From contig NZ_CP137559.1 of NCBI RefSeq assembly GCF_019249725.2, positions 2,191,501 to 2,255,500 of the forward strand: a stretch of DNA of 64,000 nucleotides. The letters run 5' to 3'. The notes below the pieces were generated by a model. It was not told where the DNA came from and did not search any database. It was given only the letters and a program-made list of their open reading frames with translations. Each line of letters opens with the position of its first letter. Within the stretch, counting starts at the first letter, position 1. Origin of the DNA: Segatella hominis (GTDB taxonomy: Bacteria > Bacteroidota > Bacteroidia > Bacteroidales > Bacteroidaceae). The translations under genes and the position numbers were made by a program. Shown here in pieces: positions 32,094 through 41,612 of this stretch.

Positions 32094-33014
32094 TTATTGA
32101 ATATTTGTATGTTCAAGTTTTGGAGCAAGTTTGGATGTAGAAAGTCCCTGCTTGGCGATAACCTCCGCCAAGGCTTGGCTGTCAATGTTGCTGTCGGAGA
32201 AGTCGAGGTATGAAGCTCCTGATTGGTTGGTGAAATGCTCGATGCTTGTCTGGTGAATGACTGGTTGCCGTCTTTGCTCTGCCTCGTGCGCCTTTTCTTC
32301 CTTTGCGATTTGGCGCAGCACCTCTTTAGCCTTGGCATCCCAAGCTGTACCCACGAGTAAAGTGTTCAAATCCTTGAACATCTGTCCACGTTCCTTGCTT
32401 GGCAATGAGAGTATTCTTTCGGCTATCACATCAAGAGGGATGGAGTTAGTACCAGAAGATTTTGCCACCATTGATGGGCGATGCTGCTCTTGTGCCTTTT
32501 GAGAAGAAACAAGATGTTCTGCATTTGGCGTAACTTGTGTAGCTGTGTCAGCATTAATGTCAAAAGTACCATAGCATTTCTTGAACTCCATCATAGCTGA
32601 ATGTACTTTCTCGTAATAGTGGCAACCTTTGATATGTTCACGCAAAGAGCGCAAGAAAACTCGCTCAAATGAGGAGAGTGTCGGCACTACGGAAAGTATG
32701 CCCATCAATAGGCACGCCACGAACTCCGTGGCATCGTCATTCTGTAATTCCTTTTGCAAACGAGCATACCAATACCTCACGTACGACATATCCATTTTGA
32801 GCGTGGTGTAAGTACGTGGTTTGGAGCCGTGCAACAGGGCATATTGTCTATAGACTTCATTTAGCACTTTTATCTCGGTGCATTTACACATACTGGCTTT
32901 CTTGTTGTTTGCCAAGTAATGCTTGTAAAGATGATGCAGTTCAAGATTTAGTGCATTTCCTTTGAGAAAATCTTGAAGAGATGTCTTTTCTGTGTATAAG
33001 AGTTCTCTTTCCAA
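32094..33014 (-). CDS. Unknown protein of the restriction operon, FTN motif at C-terminus
   Basis: No ATG lies near the gene's expected beginning. A TTG at 33014, 11 bp after the stop of the S24 gene, gives LERELLYTEKTSLQDFLKGN as the start; the frame above that only shadows the S24 gene. The 306-residue product is mostly helical, with a cysteine pair (MCKCTEIKV) and a charged linker, and ends with HFTNQSGASYLDFSDSNIDS. The FTNxxGAxxxDxS stretch is shared with the next gene. Family and function are unknown. The alternative start is the ATG of MCKCTEIKVLNEV. Confidence 0.6.
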   Translation of the reverse strand: MERELLYTEKTSLQDFLKGNALNLELHHLYKHYLANNKKASMCKCTEIKVLNEVYRQYALLHGSKPRTYTTLKMDMSYVRYWYARLQKELQNDDATEFVACLLMGILSVVPTLSSFERVFLRSLREHIKGCHYYEKVHSAMMEFKKCYGTFDINADTATQVTPNAEHLVSSQKAQEQHRPSMVAKSSGTNSIPLDVIAERILSLPSKERGQMFKDLNTLLVGTAWDAKAKEVLRQIAKEEKAHEAEQRRQPVIHQTSIEHFTNQSGASYLDFSDSNIDSQALAEVIAKQGLSTSKLAPKLEHTNIQ

Positions 33015-33025
33015 TTTTGTTTTTG

Positions 33026-34543
33026 TTATAGGGTTTTGAGGAATATTCCTATTGTCTTCGACTCGTTTTCGTCGGCTGCCGTCAGGGTGATGGTCTTGTA
33101 CTTGGGATTCAAGGAGCGCAACTCCACCTTGGCATTTTGCGAACGACCGTATGGGTTGAACGAGTTCTCGCAATGATATTTCTTGATGGTATAGAGACCG
33201 TCATAATCAGGGTCGATGGAGGCAAGCTGTGTCAGCACGATGCTGTTTTGTCGATTTCCCCCATCATACCAACGAAAGACACATAAGTCGCCATCATGAA
33301 TCTCAGGCTCCATAGAGTCTCCCTTGGCATGGATAACAAACAAGTCCTTACTTGCCTTGACATTGATTTTCTCTGCGTCTATCCATCCCTCAATTTCGGC
33401 ATTTTCCTCGTCCTCAAACCTTCCGCAAGCGGCACGAAGTGAATAGACTGGTATGTGCGAGGTATATTGCTGTTTCTTACCTACTTGTTCTATTATCAAG
33501 GACGCATTCTCTGTATCATTACCACCGAAGAGGGACTTGACCAACTCTTCGTCACTCAGTTCACTCTGTACGAAGGCTGAATATTCAGAGAAAGCCATCT
33601 TCATCTTGCCCTTTGATTTCTTGTCAGCCTCATTTATCTCGGTAATCTTCCAAATGTCATTCTCTACCTTCAATAGCGTAGAGCAATCTTTGACGGCAAA
33701 GATGTTGCGGAAGTTTGATTTGTAATAGTCTCTAATCAAGTTGCTCAACTTCTTCCAAAGTGTATTGGTATAAGTCGTAACCGTGTTCTCCGACTTTCCT
33801 TTCTTGCGCAAATAGCCCATGTAGGCATTCTTCTGCGCCTCTTCCTCTTGGGTAAGAGTGAAGTCCTTGGAAGATACCTCTTGCTTGCTGGTATTGGTCT
33901 CAGTAGCCATGCCGAGAGGCTTGAAGGAAACTTTCGAAGAGCTGCCCATATCTACGATAAAGGAATCATCAGGTATCTGACCTATCACCCAAAATGCTGC
34001 GAAGTTACTGTATGCCGTATCTCCAAAGAGATAGAGCTTGTAGGCAGTCTTCTTGGGTACAAATACATAGCGGATGATTTTGCCAAACACCTCTCTGTCA
34101 AATTGCTTGAAGTATGGTCTGTTGTCGGTGGACAGCTTGAAGAGAGACTCGAATGTTATCATCCCCTTGTCATCGTGCGACAACAAGGCGTTTACGTAGT
34201 TAGGATAGTCAAACAAACTGTCATCAAGTTGGTAATGGTCGTATGCCATGCCAGCCACAGTAAGCACATTGGCAGTCAGTACAAAGTGCTTGATGCGAGG
34301 ACACAAGTCTTTTGCCTCAGGCTTGCCACTCCCAACGGCTTGTATGTATTCAGGAAAGCACTCTTGGAAGATGTTCATATTGTCTTCCATCAGATATACA
34401 TGCACGGTTCCGTTACCCGAACCACTCTTTCGATTCGGCAGCAGGATTTCGTCCTTGACAAATTCCCAGTCGGAAAAGATGGCACCTATCGGCTTCGTGT
34501 AGCCACGACTTGCCATCAGCTCATTGATTTTCTTCGATTCCAT
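33026..34543 (-). CDS. S24-peptidase (LexA-like) fusion protein of the restriction operon
   Basis: The 505-residue protein has a long unknown N-terminal part, a middle segment like the SAM-like core-binding domain of phage integrases (GYLRKKGKSENTVTTYTNTL), and a C-terminal S24 peptidase domain with the catalytic Ser in KGDSMEPEIHDGD and a possible catalytic Lys in LYTIKKY. Such domains usually self-cleave to release repression after DNA damage. Its ATG overlaps the methyltransferase gene by 23 bp, so it belongs to the same operon. It may sense damage or phage DNA and control the restriction genes. Confidence 0.8.
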   Translation of the reverse strand: MESKKINELMASRGYTKPIGAIFSDWEFVKDEILLPNRKSGSGNGTVHVYLMEDNMNIFQECFPEYIQAVGSGKPEAKDLCPRIKHFVLTANVLTVAGMAYDHYQLDDSLFDYPNYVNALLSHDDKGMITFESLFKLSTDNRPYFKQFDREVFGKIIRYVFVPKKTAYKLYLFGDTAYSNFAAFWVIGQIPDDSFIVDMGSSSKVSFKPLGMATETNTSKQEVSSKDFTLTQEEEAQKNAYMGYLRKKGKSENTVTTYTNTLWKKLSNLIRDYYKSNFRNIFAVKDCSTLLKVENDIWKITEINEADKKSKGKMKMAFSEYSAFVQSELSDEELVKSLFGGNDTENASLIIEQVGKKQQYTSHIPVYSLRAACGRFEDEENAEIEGWIDAEKINVKASKDLFVIHAKGDSMEPEIHDGDLCVFRWYDGGNRQNSIVLTQLASIDPDYDGLYTIKKYHCENSFNPYGRSQNAKVELRSLNPKYKTITLTAADENESKTIGIFLKTL

Positions 34544-35714
34544 ACTTCGTGATGTCTAATTGTTTGAGAAGTGCGATAAGTACATCTACCACGATGCTAT
34601 TGCCTGCTTGCATATACATCGCCGTGTCTGGCACGACGATTTTAAACCAATCCTTGAATCCCATTAGGCGAAGGCATTCCCTTGGGGTGAGCTTTCTGAT
34701 GCGCCCCTTGTGGGTTACGTAGTTGTCTATGCCAGCCCTGTGCATCTTGTGCATCGACTGCAACAATGGACGAGCCACCTCCAAGTCGGTCTCCACCTTG
34801 GTATGGAAGTTCTTCGTACCTGTTGACAATACGTATTGCTTCACCTTGTCAGAGAGATAATATTTTTCCTCGACATCATCCACGTCAAAGATAAACTCGT
34901 CGTATGCCTCATCGCCTTGCGCCAATGGGTGATATACGAAGTCACCATGCCAGTTGAACTCTTGGTTTCGCTTTTGGCAGAGGGCTATCTCGCCATTGAT
35001 TTGCGTGTATCGCTTCTGGCGGTTCTTGTGCGAGGTGACGAACTTGATGCCTTTGTCACCAAGGAAATAGTCGGAGTCGATGGTGTCTTGCAAGAAGTCG
35101 TACATTTTGTATTTCAGTTCGATAGGCTTCGGGAAATCAAACTCTGTCTTTCTACGGAAGCCGATGCAGAACAGTCGCTCACGGTTCTGTGGTATGCCAT
35201 AGTCACGGCTGTTGAGCACTTGAAAGTGAATATCATACTTCAAGTCTTCCTCGAAGGTGTTCTTGATGACCTGCCAAGTGATACCCTTGTTGTGGTTGAG
35301 CATTCCCCTCACGTTTTCGAAGATGAACACTTTGGGCTTGCACTCTTTTACGATGCGAGCGAACTCACGAAACAATGTACCTCGTGTGTCATCGAATCCC
35401 AGTCGCTTACCCACAAGCGAGAAAGCCTGGCAAGGAGCACCACCCACGAGTAAATCGACTTGGTAGCGATAAGGTCTTGCATCCAATAGGTGAACATCCG
35501 AACACCAACGGTCTTCCGTGATGTCGTAATTGGCAAAATAACTTTTCTTGCAGTTTGGCTCGATGTCGCTTGCAAACTGTATTTGTGTCTTGATGCCTAG
35601 ACGCTTCAAGGCGTGCTCGATGGCTCCAATGCCACTAAACAGACTGCCCAGTCTGATGGTACAATCAGGATGAGAGAACTCTCTTTGCGTCCACATCTTG
35701 TTTCTCTTAGTCAT
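34521..35714 (-). CDS. C5-cytosine DNA methyltransferase
   Basis: The 397-residue protein has all C5-methyltransferase motifs in order: SAM-binding GSLFSGIGAIE (23-33), the catalytic Cys95 in GGAPCQAFS, FENVRGM, QNRERLF, LTPRECLRLMGF and the final AGNSIVV. It should protect host DNA at the target of the neighbouring nuclease. The target-recognition region between about 200 and 330 is of medium size; its specificity cannot be read. It overlaps the S24 gene and lies 2 bp after the AIPR gene, firmly inside the operon. Confidence 0.95.
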   Translation of the reverse strand: MTKRNKMWTQREFSHPDCTIRLGSLFSGIGAIEHALKRLGIKTQIQFASDIEPNCKKSYFANYDITEDRWCSDVHLLDARPYRYQVDLLVGGAPCQAFSLVGKRLGFDDTRGTLFREFARIVKECKPKVFIFENVRGMLNHNKGITWQVIKNTFEEDLKYDIHFQVLNSRDYGIPQNRERLFCIGFRRKTEFDFPKPIELKYKMYDFLQDTIDSDYFLGDKGIKFVTSHKNRQKRYTQINGEIALCQKRNQEFNWHGDFVYHPLAQGDEAYDEFIFDVDDVEEKYYLSDKVKQYVLSTGTKNFHTKVETDLEVARPLLQSMHKMHRAGIDNYVTHKGRIRKLTPRECLRLMGFKDWFKIVVPDTAMYMQAGNSIVVDVLIALLKQLDITKYGIEENQ

Positions 35715-35716
35715 GT

Positions 35717-37828
35717 CTAAAATTCCCTCCCTATTGTTTCCTTAAATTTTTCGTTTATCCTGTCGAGTACATTGCACACTACGACAAGTTTTTTGTATGG
35801 CAGCTTGCTCTTGTCTTTCTGCATAGCAACCTTCTTGACGGCATTTGCCTCTTCCTTGTCGCATATACGATTCACCAGCAACTTGATTTTGTGCCAGTCT
35901 TCATCATTTATGTTTTGGATGCGCTTGAAGAGGGCTGCGGAATTTTTCTCCTTGCTCAGTGCGCTTTGAGCCTTTCGTGAAGGTTGCTCAATGCTCTCCA
36001 GTTTGCTTTCGGAAGACACCTGTTTGCGTTTTTCGTCCTCCCCCTCTTTCTTCATATCATTGGCGATAGACTTTAAGTCGAGTGTCAGCACAAACTTCTT
36101 GGTCGCTTCCCAAGTTTTCTGAGACTTGCAATAATCCCTGAAAGTAGTACCGTTAGGTTGGGCTTCGCTCAACTTGGCATAGAGCTGTTGACTAAGATTG
36201 TTGATGAAGTTTTTCAGATTGTCAGACAATCCTTGGTTCTTCCAAATCTTATAGAGGCTCAATTTGCCATTGGTCACATAGTAGAGCATCGCCAATGTAT
36301 AGATGGTGAGCTGTGCCTTCACTTGGTGATAAGCCAAGAACACAGGGTTCTTTTTCTCCATGAATCGGTAGATGATGAGCATCGCCACGAAATCCTCAAA
36401 GAAGATGTTGTCTGGCAGTATGTCCTTGTTCTCCTTGATGAAGGATTGGTAGCACTTCTGAGGTCCATTGATGGAGATGTCAGGGCGTTGCTTCCATGCC
36501 GTATAAACCTTGCCCAACACGCATTTGTCAAACTTCTGTTGGATAGGATTTTCTATCTTGAACTTGTCCTTGTCTGCCTTGGTAGCTTGTCGGCTGAGGT
36601 CTTGGTCGTACTGTCCTGTCACTCGCTCGTAATACCAGTAGGAAATCTTTCCGCTGTGGGTGGCATCAGGAGCTTTCGTGGTGCGAGACAACTCTTGTAA
36701 CCTATGGTTGAAAGGATTGTTTGAGCCATAGTCGGAGGCTGTCACCTTGGTCTGCGTGTTTGAGTACTTGGTGATGAGGGGATGAAATTCCTCAATGTTG
36801 TCTTGCAAAACGACGAGCTTCATCTGCACATACACCTCGCTCAAATCTACAGAAGGATTTTCCTTCTTGGCATAATAGATGCTGGCAGTCGTTTGACCAC
36901 CATTGAGTATTTGGAAGTTCTCTATGTATTTCAGTACGCCTGTCTTTTTGTCCTCGTTATACTCAGTCAATACCTCCTTTGCCGTGGCTGTCAATCCATT
37001 GTTGTAGGCAAGGAAGCGATGCGGACACTCCTTCAAGGTCTCAAAGATGCCCTTGTTGCAACCTTTCTTCCCCTTGAAGAAACGCACATTGGCTTGCAAC
37101 AGGTCTGTATTATATCGCTCGTACAAGCGATACAGAAACTCGCCTGGCAGCATGGCTATGTATGTCTTGTAGTTTTCCGTAGGTGTTTGGTACTCTATGA
37201 ATGGGATGCTATATTTGAAATCTCCATCATCAAGCAGGTCTATATCTACCGACATGTGGTCTATAGCCGAGTGCATGTTGCTACATAGCAAGTTGATGTC
37301 CCAGCTGTCAAAGGTAACGAGCTTGTCGCTGATTCTTTGCCCTGGAGTTTTGAGACCACGTTTGATGGAGCCGTTGGTCAAGACGAAAAGGCGCACATTG
37401 GTGATGTCCTCTTCGTTCTCGTAGATATACTTGCAAATCTTGTAATCATCAGCGGATGGTTCCATCTCGTTGCAGCGTCCTGCCACGGCAGCGTTGTAAT
37501 AACCTTGCAAGCGATTGATGGCTTTCTTGTATTGGTCGGCTGAAACTGCATAGATTTCATCGTCTTGTGGTTCGTAGATGGCGTAAAACAAAGTCACAGT
37601 CTCACCACTCAGGCTGACTGAGTAACCATTGATTTCTCCCAACACGTTATTGTTGTTGTCATTTCTAATGGCGGCATAGCAAGCCTCGCCCTCGCCAAGA
37701 TTCGCCTTTTCGCTCATCTTTTCGATGACGTATCGAGTGAAAGCCTGTGGTAGAGAACCCATTTCATCCATCAGCTCCGATACCTCTTCTGCTATCTCTT
37801 TGGAATAGTTTTTTATAGAATCTGCCAT
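35717..37828 (-). CDS. AIPR (abortive infection phage resistance) protein
   Basis: The 703-residue protein has the AIPR family signature: NVRFFKGKKGCNKGIFETL (247-265), FLAYNNGLTATAKE and LNGGQTTAS (308-316). AIPR proteins occur with restriction-modification and abortive-infection systems; the biochemical role is not settled. It lies 7 bp after the PD-(D/E)XK gene and 2 bp before the methyltransferase gene. The C-terminal quarter has a charged low-complexity stretch (KKEGEDEKRKQVSSESKLES). Confidence 0.9.
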   Translation of the reverse strand: MADSIKNYSKEIAEEVSELMDEMGSLPQAFTRYVIEKMSEKANLGEGEACYAAIRNDNNNNVLGEINGYSVSLSGETVTLFYAIYEPQDDEIYAVSADQYKKAINRLQGYYNAAVAGRCNEMEPSADDYKICKYIYENEEDITNVRLFVLTNGSIKRGLKTPGQRISDKLVTFDSWDINLLCSNMHSAIDHMSVDIDLLDDGDFKYSIPFIEYQTPTENYKTYIAMLPGEFLYRLYERYNTDLLQANVRFFKGKKGCNKGIFETLKECPHRFLAYNNGLTATAKEVLTEYNEDKKTGVLKYIENFQILNGGQTTASIYYAKKENPSVDLSEVYVQMKLVVLQDNIEEFHPLITKYSNTQTKVTASDYGSNNPFNHRLQELSRTTKAPDATHSGKISYWYYERVTGQYDQDLSRQATKADKDKFKIENPIQQKFDKCVLGKVYTAWKQRPDISINGPQKCYQSFIKENKDILPDNIFFEDFVAMLIIYRFMEKKNPVFLAYHQVKAQLTIYTLAMLYYVTNGKLSLYKIWKNQGLSDNLKNFINNLSQQLYAKLSEAQPNGTTFRDYCKSQKTWEATKKFVLTLDLKSIANDMKKEGEDEKRKQVSSESKLESIEQPSRKAQSALSKEKNSAALFKRIQNINDEDWHKIKLLVNRICDKEEANAVKKVAMQKDKSKLPYKKLVVVCNVLDRINEKFKETIGREF

Positions 37829-37835
37829 AAACTCT

Positions 37836-38816
37836 CTATATCAGTTTTATTTTCTGTATCAAATCATTATATGTGACTACTGAATCGTCGCAGATATTCA
37901 AATCCACCACATAGCTTGCATCAAGCACGCCTTGCATCACATTGATGGACGTAATCTTAGGAAACTTGTCCTCAATCTTGTATGCCTCTTCGTAGGTCAT
38001 GGCGTAACTTGCCTTGTAGGAATCCTTGTCTGAATCGTTGTATCCTACATTGAGCAGCTTCGACTCAAATTCCTCCAGATAGGGAGAGCCGACCAACAAG
38101 GAGCGAATCTCGTCTATCTGCATAGGTAGCGTGTTCGTTTCTCCGTTCGACTTGGCAAACGAATAGTAGTACAAGTAAAGTTCCGCATACCCAGCATCAT
38201 CGAGTTGGCGAATATTGGAAATCTTCACCAGTTTGTCTTGCTTGTGCGAACTTTTCACCTCGATGCCGATATTTTGGAATTGGAAATCCTTGTCTTCCGC
38301 ATCCGCTCCTTTCCAAGCGTCAATCACCTCGCTTGTGGGGAAATTTTCGTTTAGGAGGGTCTTAATGAACTCCAGTTCACCGTATAGGCCCACTTGTTCC
38401 TCGGTGCTGAGTGTCTGCACAGGTCCACGGCTAAAGATGTTGCGCCAACTATTGATTTTCAACGTGAAGATGGAAACAGCCTCCGATTCTGCCTCCATCG
38501 GCATGGTGGCAGAGATGACATCGGCTGCAATCTTGGAGAAAGTGTCGAGAAATCTTTGGTTCAGCAATGTGACAACAATCCCCTTGGTCTCGCTCGAAAG
38601 TTTCTCCACGGCGATGTTTACGTTGTAGTATTTCTTTTGCTTGATGTCCAGCTCACGCTCCATGCTTACAGCTAATAGAAATGAAACCGTTTGGTCATTG
38701 GCACGCAGATAGATGGGAGCCTTGCTCTCATCCATCTTCATCATGGTGGATACACCCTCATCCTTCAGGTTCTCCCAAATGAGTTCTATATGTTTGATAA
38801 GTTCATTCTTTTTCAT
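37836..38816 (-). CDS. PD-(D/E)XK nuclease (DUF4420 family)
   Basis: The 326-residue protein has the catalytic pattern Glu148 (GELEF), Asp177 (DKDFQF) and IEVK (185-188) in the order of PD-(D/E)XK nucleases, with the upstream W-K-G (AWKGAD) that is typical of DUF4420. It is the likely DNA-cutting subunit of the operon. The ATG overlaps the 3' end of the Z1 gene by 14 bp. No target-recognition domain is obvious, so recognition may come from the Z1 or GHKL proteins. Confidence 0.88.
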   Translation of the reverse strand: MKKNELIKHIELIWENLKDEGVSTMMKMDESKAPIYLRANDQTVSFLLAVSMERELDIKQKKYYNVNIAVEKLSSETKGIVVTLLNQRFLDTFSKIAADVISATMPMEAESEAVSIFTLKINSWRNIFSRGPVQTLSTEEQVGLYGELEFIKTLLNENFPTSEVIDAWKGADAEDKDFQFQNIGIEVKSSHKQDKLVKISNIRQLDDAGYAELYLYYYSFAKSNGETNTLPMQIDEIRSLLVGSPYLEEFESKLLNVGYNDSDKDSYKASYAMTYEEAYKIEDKFPKITSINVMQGVLDASYVVDLNICDDSVVTYNDLIQKIKLI

Positions 38817-41610
38817 CCTCGATTAATTTGAAAGCGTTATAATTGCCTCTGTACTCATAGCGGATGGCTTCTTCGTCGGCATCCTTGATTTGTGGCAGAC
38901 TGAGTACATAGGTGAACACGTCACTCTTTTTGTCGTTGAAGTCCATGTTGAAGAGTAGAAGCAAGCCGTTGGTGCTCTTTCTCACAGCCTTGGCGCAGTT
39001 GGCGTAAGGTTGTGTAGGCTTCTTTCGCTTTGTCTTTCCTTCTGCATTGTCCTTTTCCCACTTCTCTATCGACATTTGCAATGCCTTTTGATATTCCTCG
39101 TCCGTCAGGTCGAGCGATTCGTAGGTAGGACCGGAGACCGCAGCATTGTTGGCGATGTAATACTCAGAGTCGGCATTGTTTCCACGAGTGGACGCTCCTA
39201 CCAACAAGCTTTCCACCCCAGTGTCGAATGCCCATTTAGCGTTGGCTCTGCTTACACTCGCCAAAACCACCGTCCAGTTCGTCAAGTTTCCCTTTGCCAT
39301 CTGGCGTTGCATGTAGGCTGTCACCAAGTCTGGCTTCAACTGCTCGGTAGAGGTCTTGAATGCATTGATGAAATTTACCACTTGCTCGCCTGTGCATTTC
39401 CAAGAGTAGTGATGGGATGGCACACCGAAACGCTTGCAAAACTCGGAATGTCCAAGGCTTCCCAAGAAGTCGAGCAACGCTTGCTTGTTGGCTTCCACCA
39501 CCTTTGGGTCTTTCTTCAACTTGTAAGCCTGTAGGGTGGTTTTGTTCAGCGAGAGCCAGCCACGCACCGTTGCACCAAACTTGTTTCTTGCCGTGGCTTC
39601 CAGCACTCCAGGAAATCGCATCACCTTCATGCCGTATTGCTTAGGCTTAATGCCTTGGTAGTTCATATCGTCGAAATCATCACGCATGTGCTGTGTAGCT
39701 ACGGCGATATTACGAAAGTTGACAGCCGTCTCTCGCTCGATATATAGGCGACAAGCATCTATGTATCCATCACGATAGCCAAACCATCTGCCCATCTGCA
39801 TCAACGTGTCGAAGGTATTGCTGGTGCGGAAGAAATAGCTCACAACCAGTCCCTCCAAAGTGATTCCACGTGCCATCGTGTTTCCGCCGATGGCTATCAC
39901 GTAGAGACCATTGGAAATCTCTTGCTTGTGGTTCTCATACTTGGCATAGTCGAGGCGAGTGGTGTTCTTGTCCTCATCCTCGTCGGTAGTGGAGTGAATC
40001 ACTCTCACCTCATTGCGCACCTTTGCCGCCACGGTAGGTAGCTCTGCCTTGACTGCTTCCCAAGACACCATTTTGAGCCTTGATGCCCAGTCGGGATATT
40101 CCTTGCAGATGGTCTTGTTGCTTGGAGTTATCTTGTCGGTGTATATCTTTTTCAGTTCAGCCACGAAAGAAGGGTTGTCGCCCAAGGCACTGATGCAGTC
40201 GCAATATTCATTCACCTTGATGTTGACGAGGCGATATACGTCATCTTGCTTCTTGATGTACTGCGAGGTGTTGATGAGCATCGAGCTGTGCGCCACCTTC
40301 TGACCTCTCGCCCTGCGCAAGGCAGTACTCACGAAGAAGTGCTTAATAGCTTCTATCAACGATGGAGGCAAGTCTTTCAACAGTTTCTTCTTTCTTCCTT
40401 TTACGTTCTCCTCCAAATAGTCACCCTCCTTGATGTACTCGATGATAGGCAACTCTGGCTTTTCTTCCTCGTCAACCGACGAAGGTATGCCAAACAACAC
40501 GTTAGGACCGATATAGTTGCTCGGTGCTGTGAGGTTGATGATGAAATTCTTCGGGAACAGGTCGTCTTGGCAGATACGGTATTTCGCCCCATCGCTTTCC
40601 TCAATGCACTCCTTGAACTGCGGAGACTCTGGGTCAATGAAGATGTTGGCATACGGTGTGGCGGTATAGCCTACATAACAACGACGCTCGAAGAGTGAGA
40701 GGATGGCTCTTATCTTCGAGTTGATTTTGGATATGTCTTCCTTGCTGTATTCGGTGTTGATGGAGGCACTGTCTGCCTCATCGTCGATGATAAACAGCGG
40801 TATGTTTTGTATGATAGGATAACCATCGTCGGCAGGCACGCCATGCTGCGAGAACATACGAAGGATGCTGCTCAATATGGAGGAGTTCTTCTTGCAGACC
40901 ATGATGGTAGGGTCTTGCGAGGTTAGTACACCGCCTATGTTAATCTTCTGCGAACCGAAATCGCCTTTCAGCTTGCTTGAAGTCAAGTTGATGACGTTGG
41001 GGTGATTCTTGTACTTGCCCACGCCGATGGCTTTTCGCAAGTTTGGGTCATCTACATCGGTGATACGACCGATAGCTCCCTTGTCGAGGCGTGATTGCGT
41101 TTGGCTTCTGAGGTCATTGTACATACCTGTCAACACCAAGATTATCTTGTAGCCTACGTCCATAGCCTTGTTAGCCAATCCCACGAAATTGCCAGTCTTA
41201 CCAGACTGCACGTGTCCCACGACCAATCCTGCACGATACCAGTTGCCTTCCATACTTGGGTTGGCGAGCTTGTTGAGCATGATGTCGGTCGTACGGTCTA
41301 TTTCCAAGATGGCAGGAGCTGGCAAGGTCAGGCTTTTCTTGTAGTCGTTCCAAAAGCGGAATGGACATCCGCTTCTGGCTCGGAACTCCGTCAGCCAGTC
41401 GGCACCTTCCTCCTCGTCCTGCATGATGGTGGAGGGGAGCTGGTAAATCTTTCGGTCAGCAGAAATGATGGCTACAATCTCCACCTTCTGCATATCGGGG
41501 AATAGAGGCAATAATTTTTCTGCCACATCCTCCATGTCTTGGTATGTGGGCTGCTCGGGTAATAAATGCTCGGCTATTGCACTTATTTTGTTTGCGATTT
41601 CTTCTGCCAT
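38803..41610 (-). CDS. Z1-domain helicase-like ATPase
   Basis: The 935-residue protein has a superfamily-2-like core: Walker A GHVQSGKTGNF (132-142), Walker B FIIDDEADSAS (273-283), motif III-like YVGYTATPYANIF, and the Z1 domain with YVIAIGGNTMARGITLEGLV and LMQMGRWFGYRDGYIDACRL. Z1 ATPases are found with GHKL, PD-(D/E)XK and methyltransferase genes and are thought to move along or remodel DNA for restriction. It starts 2 bp after the stop of the GHKL gene. The normal length of the family is about 900-950 residues, so it is complete. Confidence 0.93.
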   Translation of the reverse strand: MAEEIANKISAIAEHLLPEQPTYQDMEDVAEKLLPLFPDMQKVEIVAIISADRKIYQLPSTIMQDEEEGADWLTEFRARSGCPFRFWNDYKKSLTLPAPAILEIDRTTDIMLNKLANPSMEGNWYRAGLVVGHVQSGKTGNFVGLANKAMDVGYKIILVLTGMYNDLRSQTQSRLDKGAIGRITDVDDPNLRKAIGVGKYKNHPNVINLTSSKLKGDFGSQKINIGGVLTSQDPTIMVCKKNSSILSSILRMFSQHGVPADDGYPIIQNIPLFIIDDEADSASINTEYSKEDISKINSKIRAILSLFERRCYVGYTATPYANIFIDPESPQFKECIEESDGAKYRICQDDLFPKNFIINLTAPSNYIGPNVLFGIPSSVDEEEKPELPIIEYIKEGDYLEENVKGRKKKLLKDLPPSLIEAIKHFFVSTALRRARGQKVAHSSMLINTSQYIKKQDDVYRLVNIKVNEYCDCISALGDNPSFVAELKKIYTDKITPSNKTICKEYPDWASRLKMVSWEAVKAELPTVAAKVRNEVRVIHSTTDEDEDKNTTRLDYAKYENHKQEISNGLYVIAIGGNTMARGITLEGLVVSYFFRTSNTFDTLMQMGRWFGYRDGYIDACRLYIERETAVNFRNIAVATQHMRDDFDDMNYQGIKPKQYGMKVMRFPGVLEATARNKFGATVRGWLSLNKTTLQAYKLKKDPKVVEANKQALLDFLGSLGHSEFCKRFGVPSHHYSWKCTGEQVVNFINAFKTSTEQLKPDLVTAYMQRQMAKGNLTNWTVVLASVSRANAKWAFDTGVESLLVGASTRGNNADSEYYIANNAAVSGPTYESLDLTDEEYQKALQMSIEKWEKDNAEGKTKRKKPTQPYANCAKAVRKSTNGLLLLFNMDFNDKKSDVFTYVLSLPQIKDADEEAIRYEYRGNYNAFKLIEDEKE

Positions 41611-41612
41611 TG

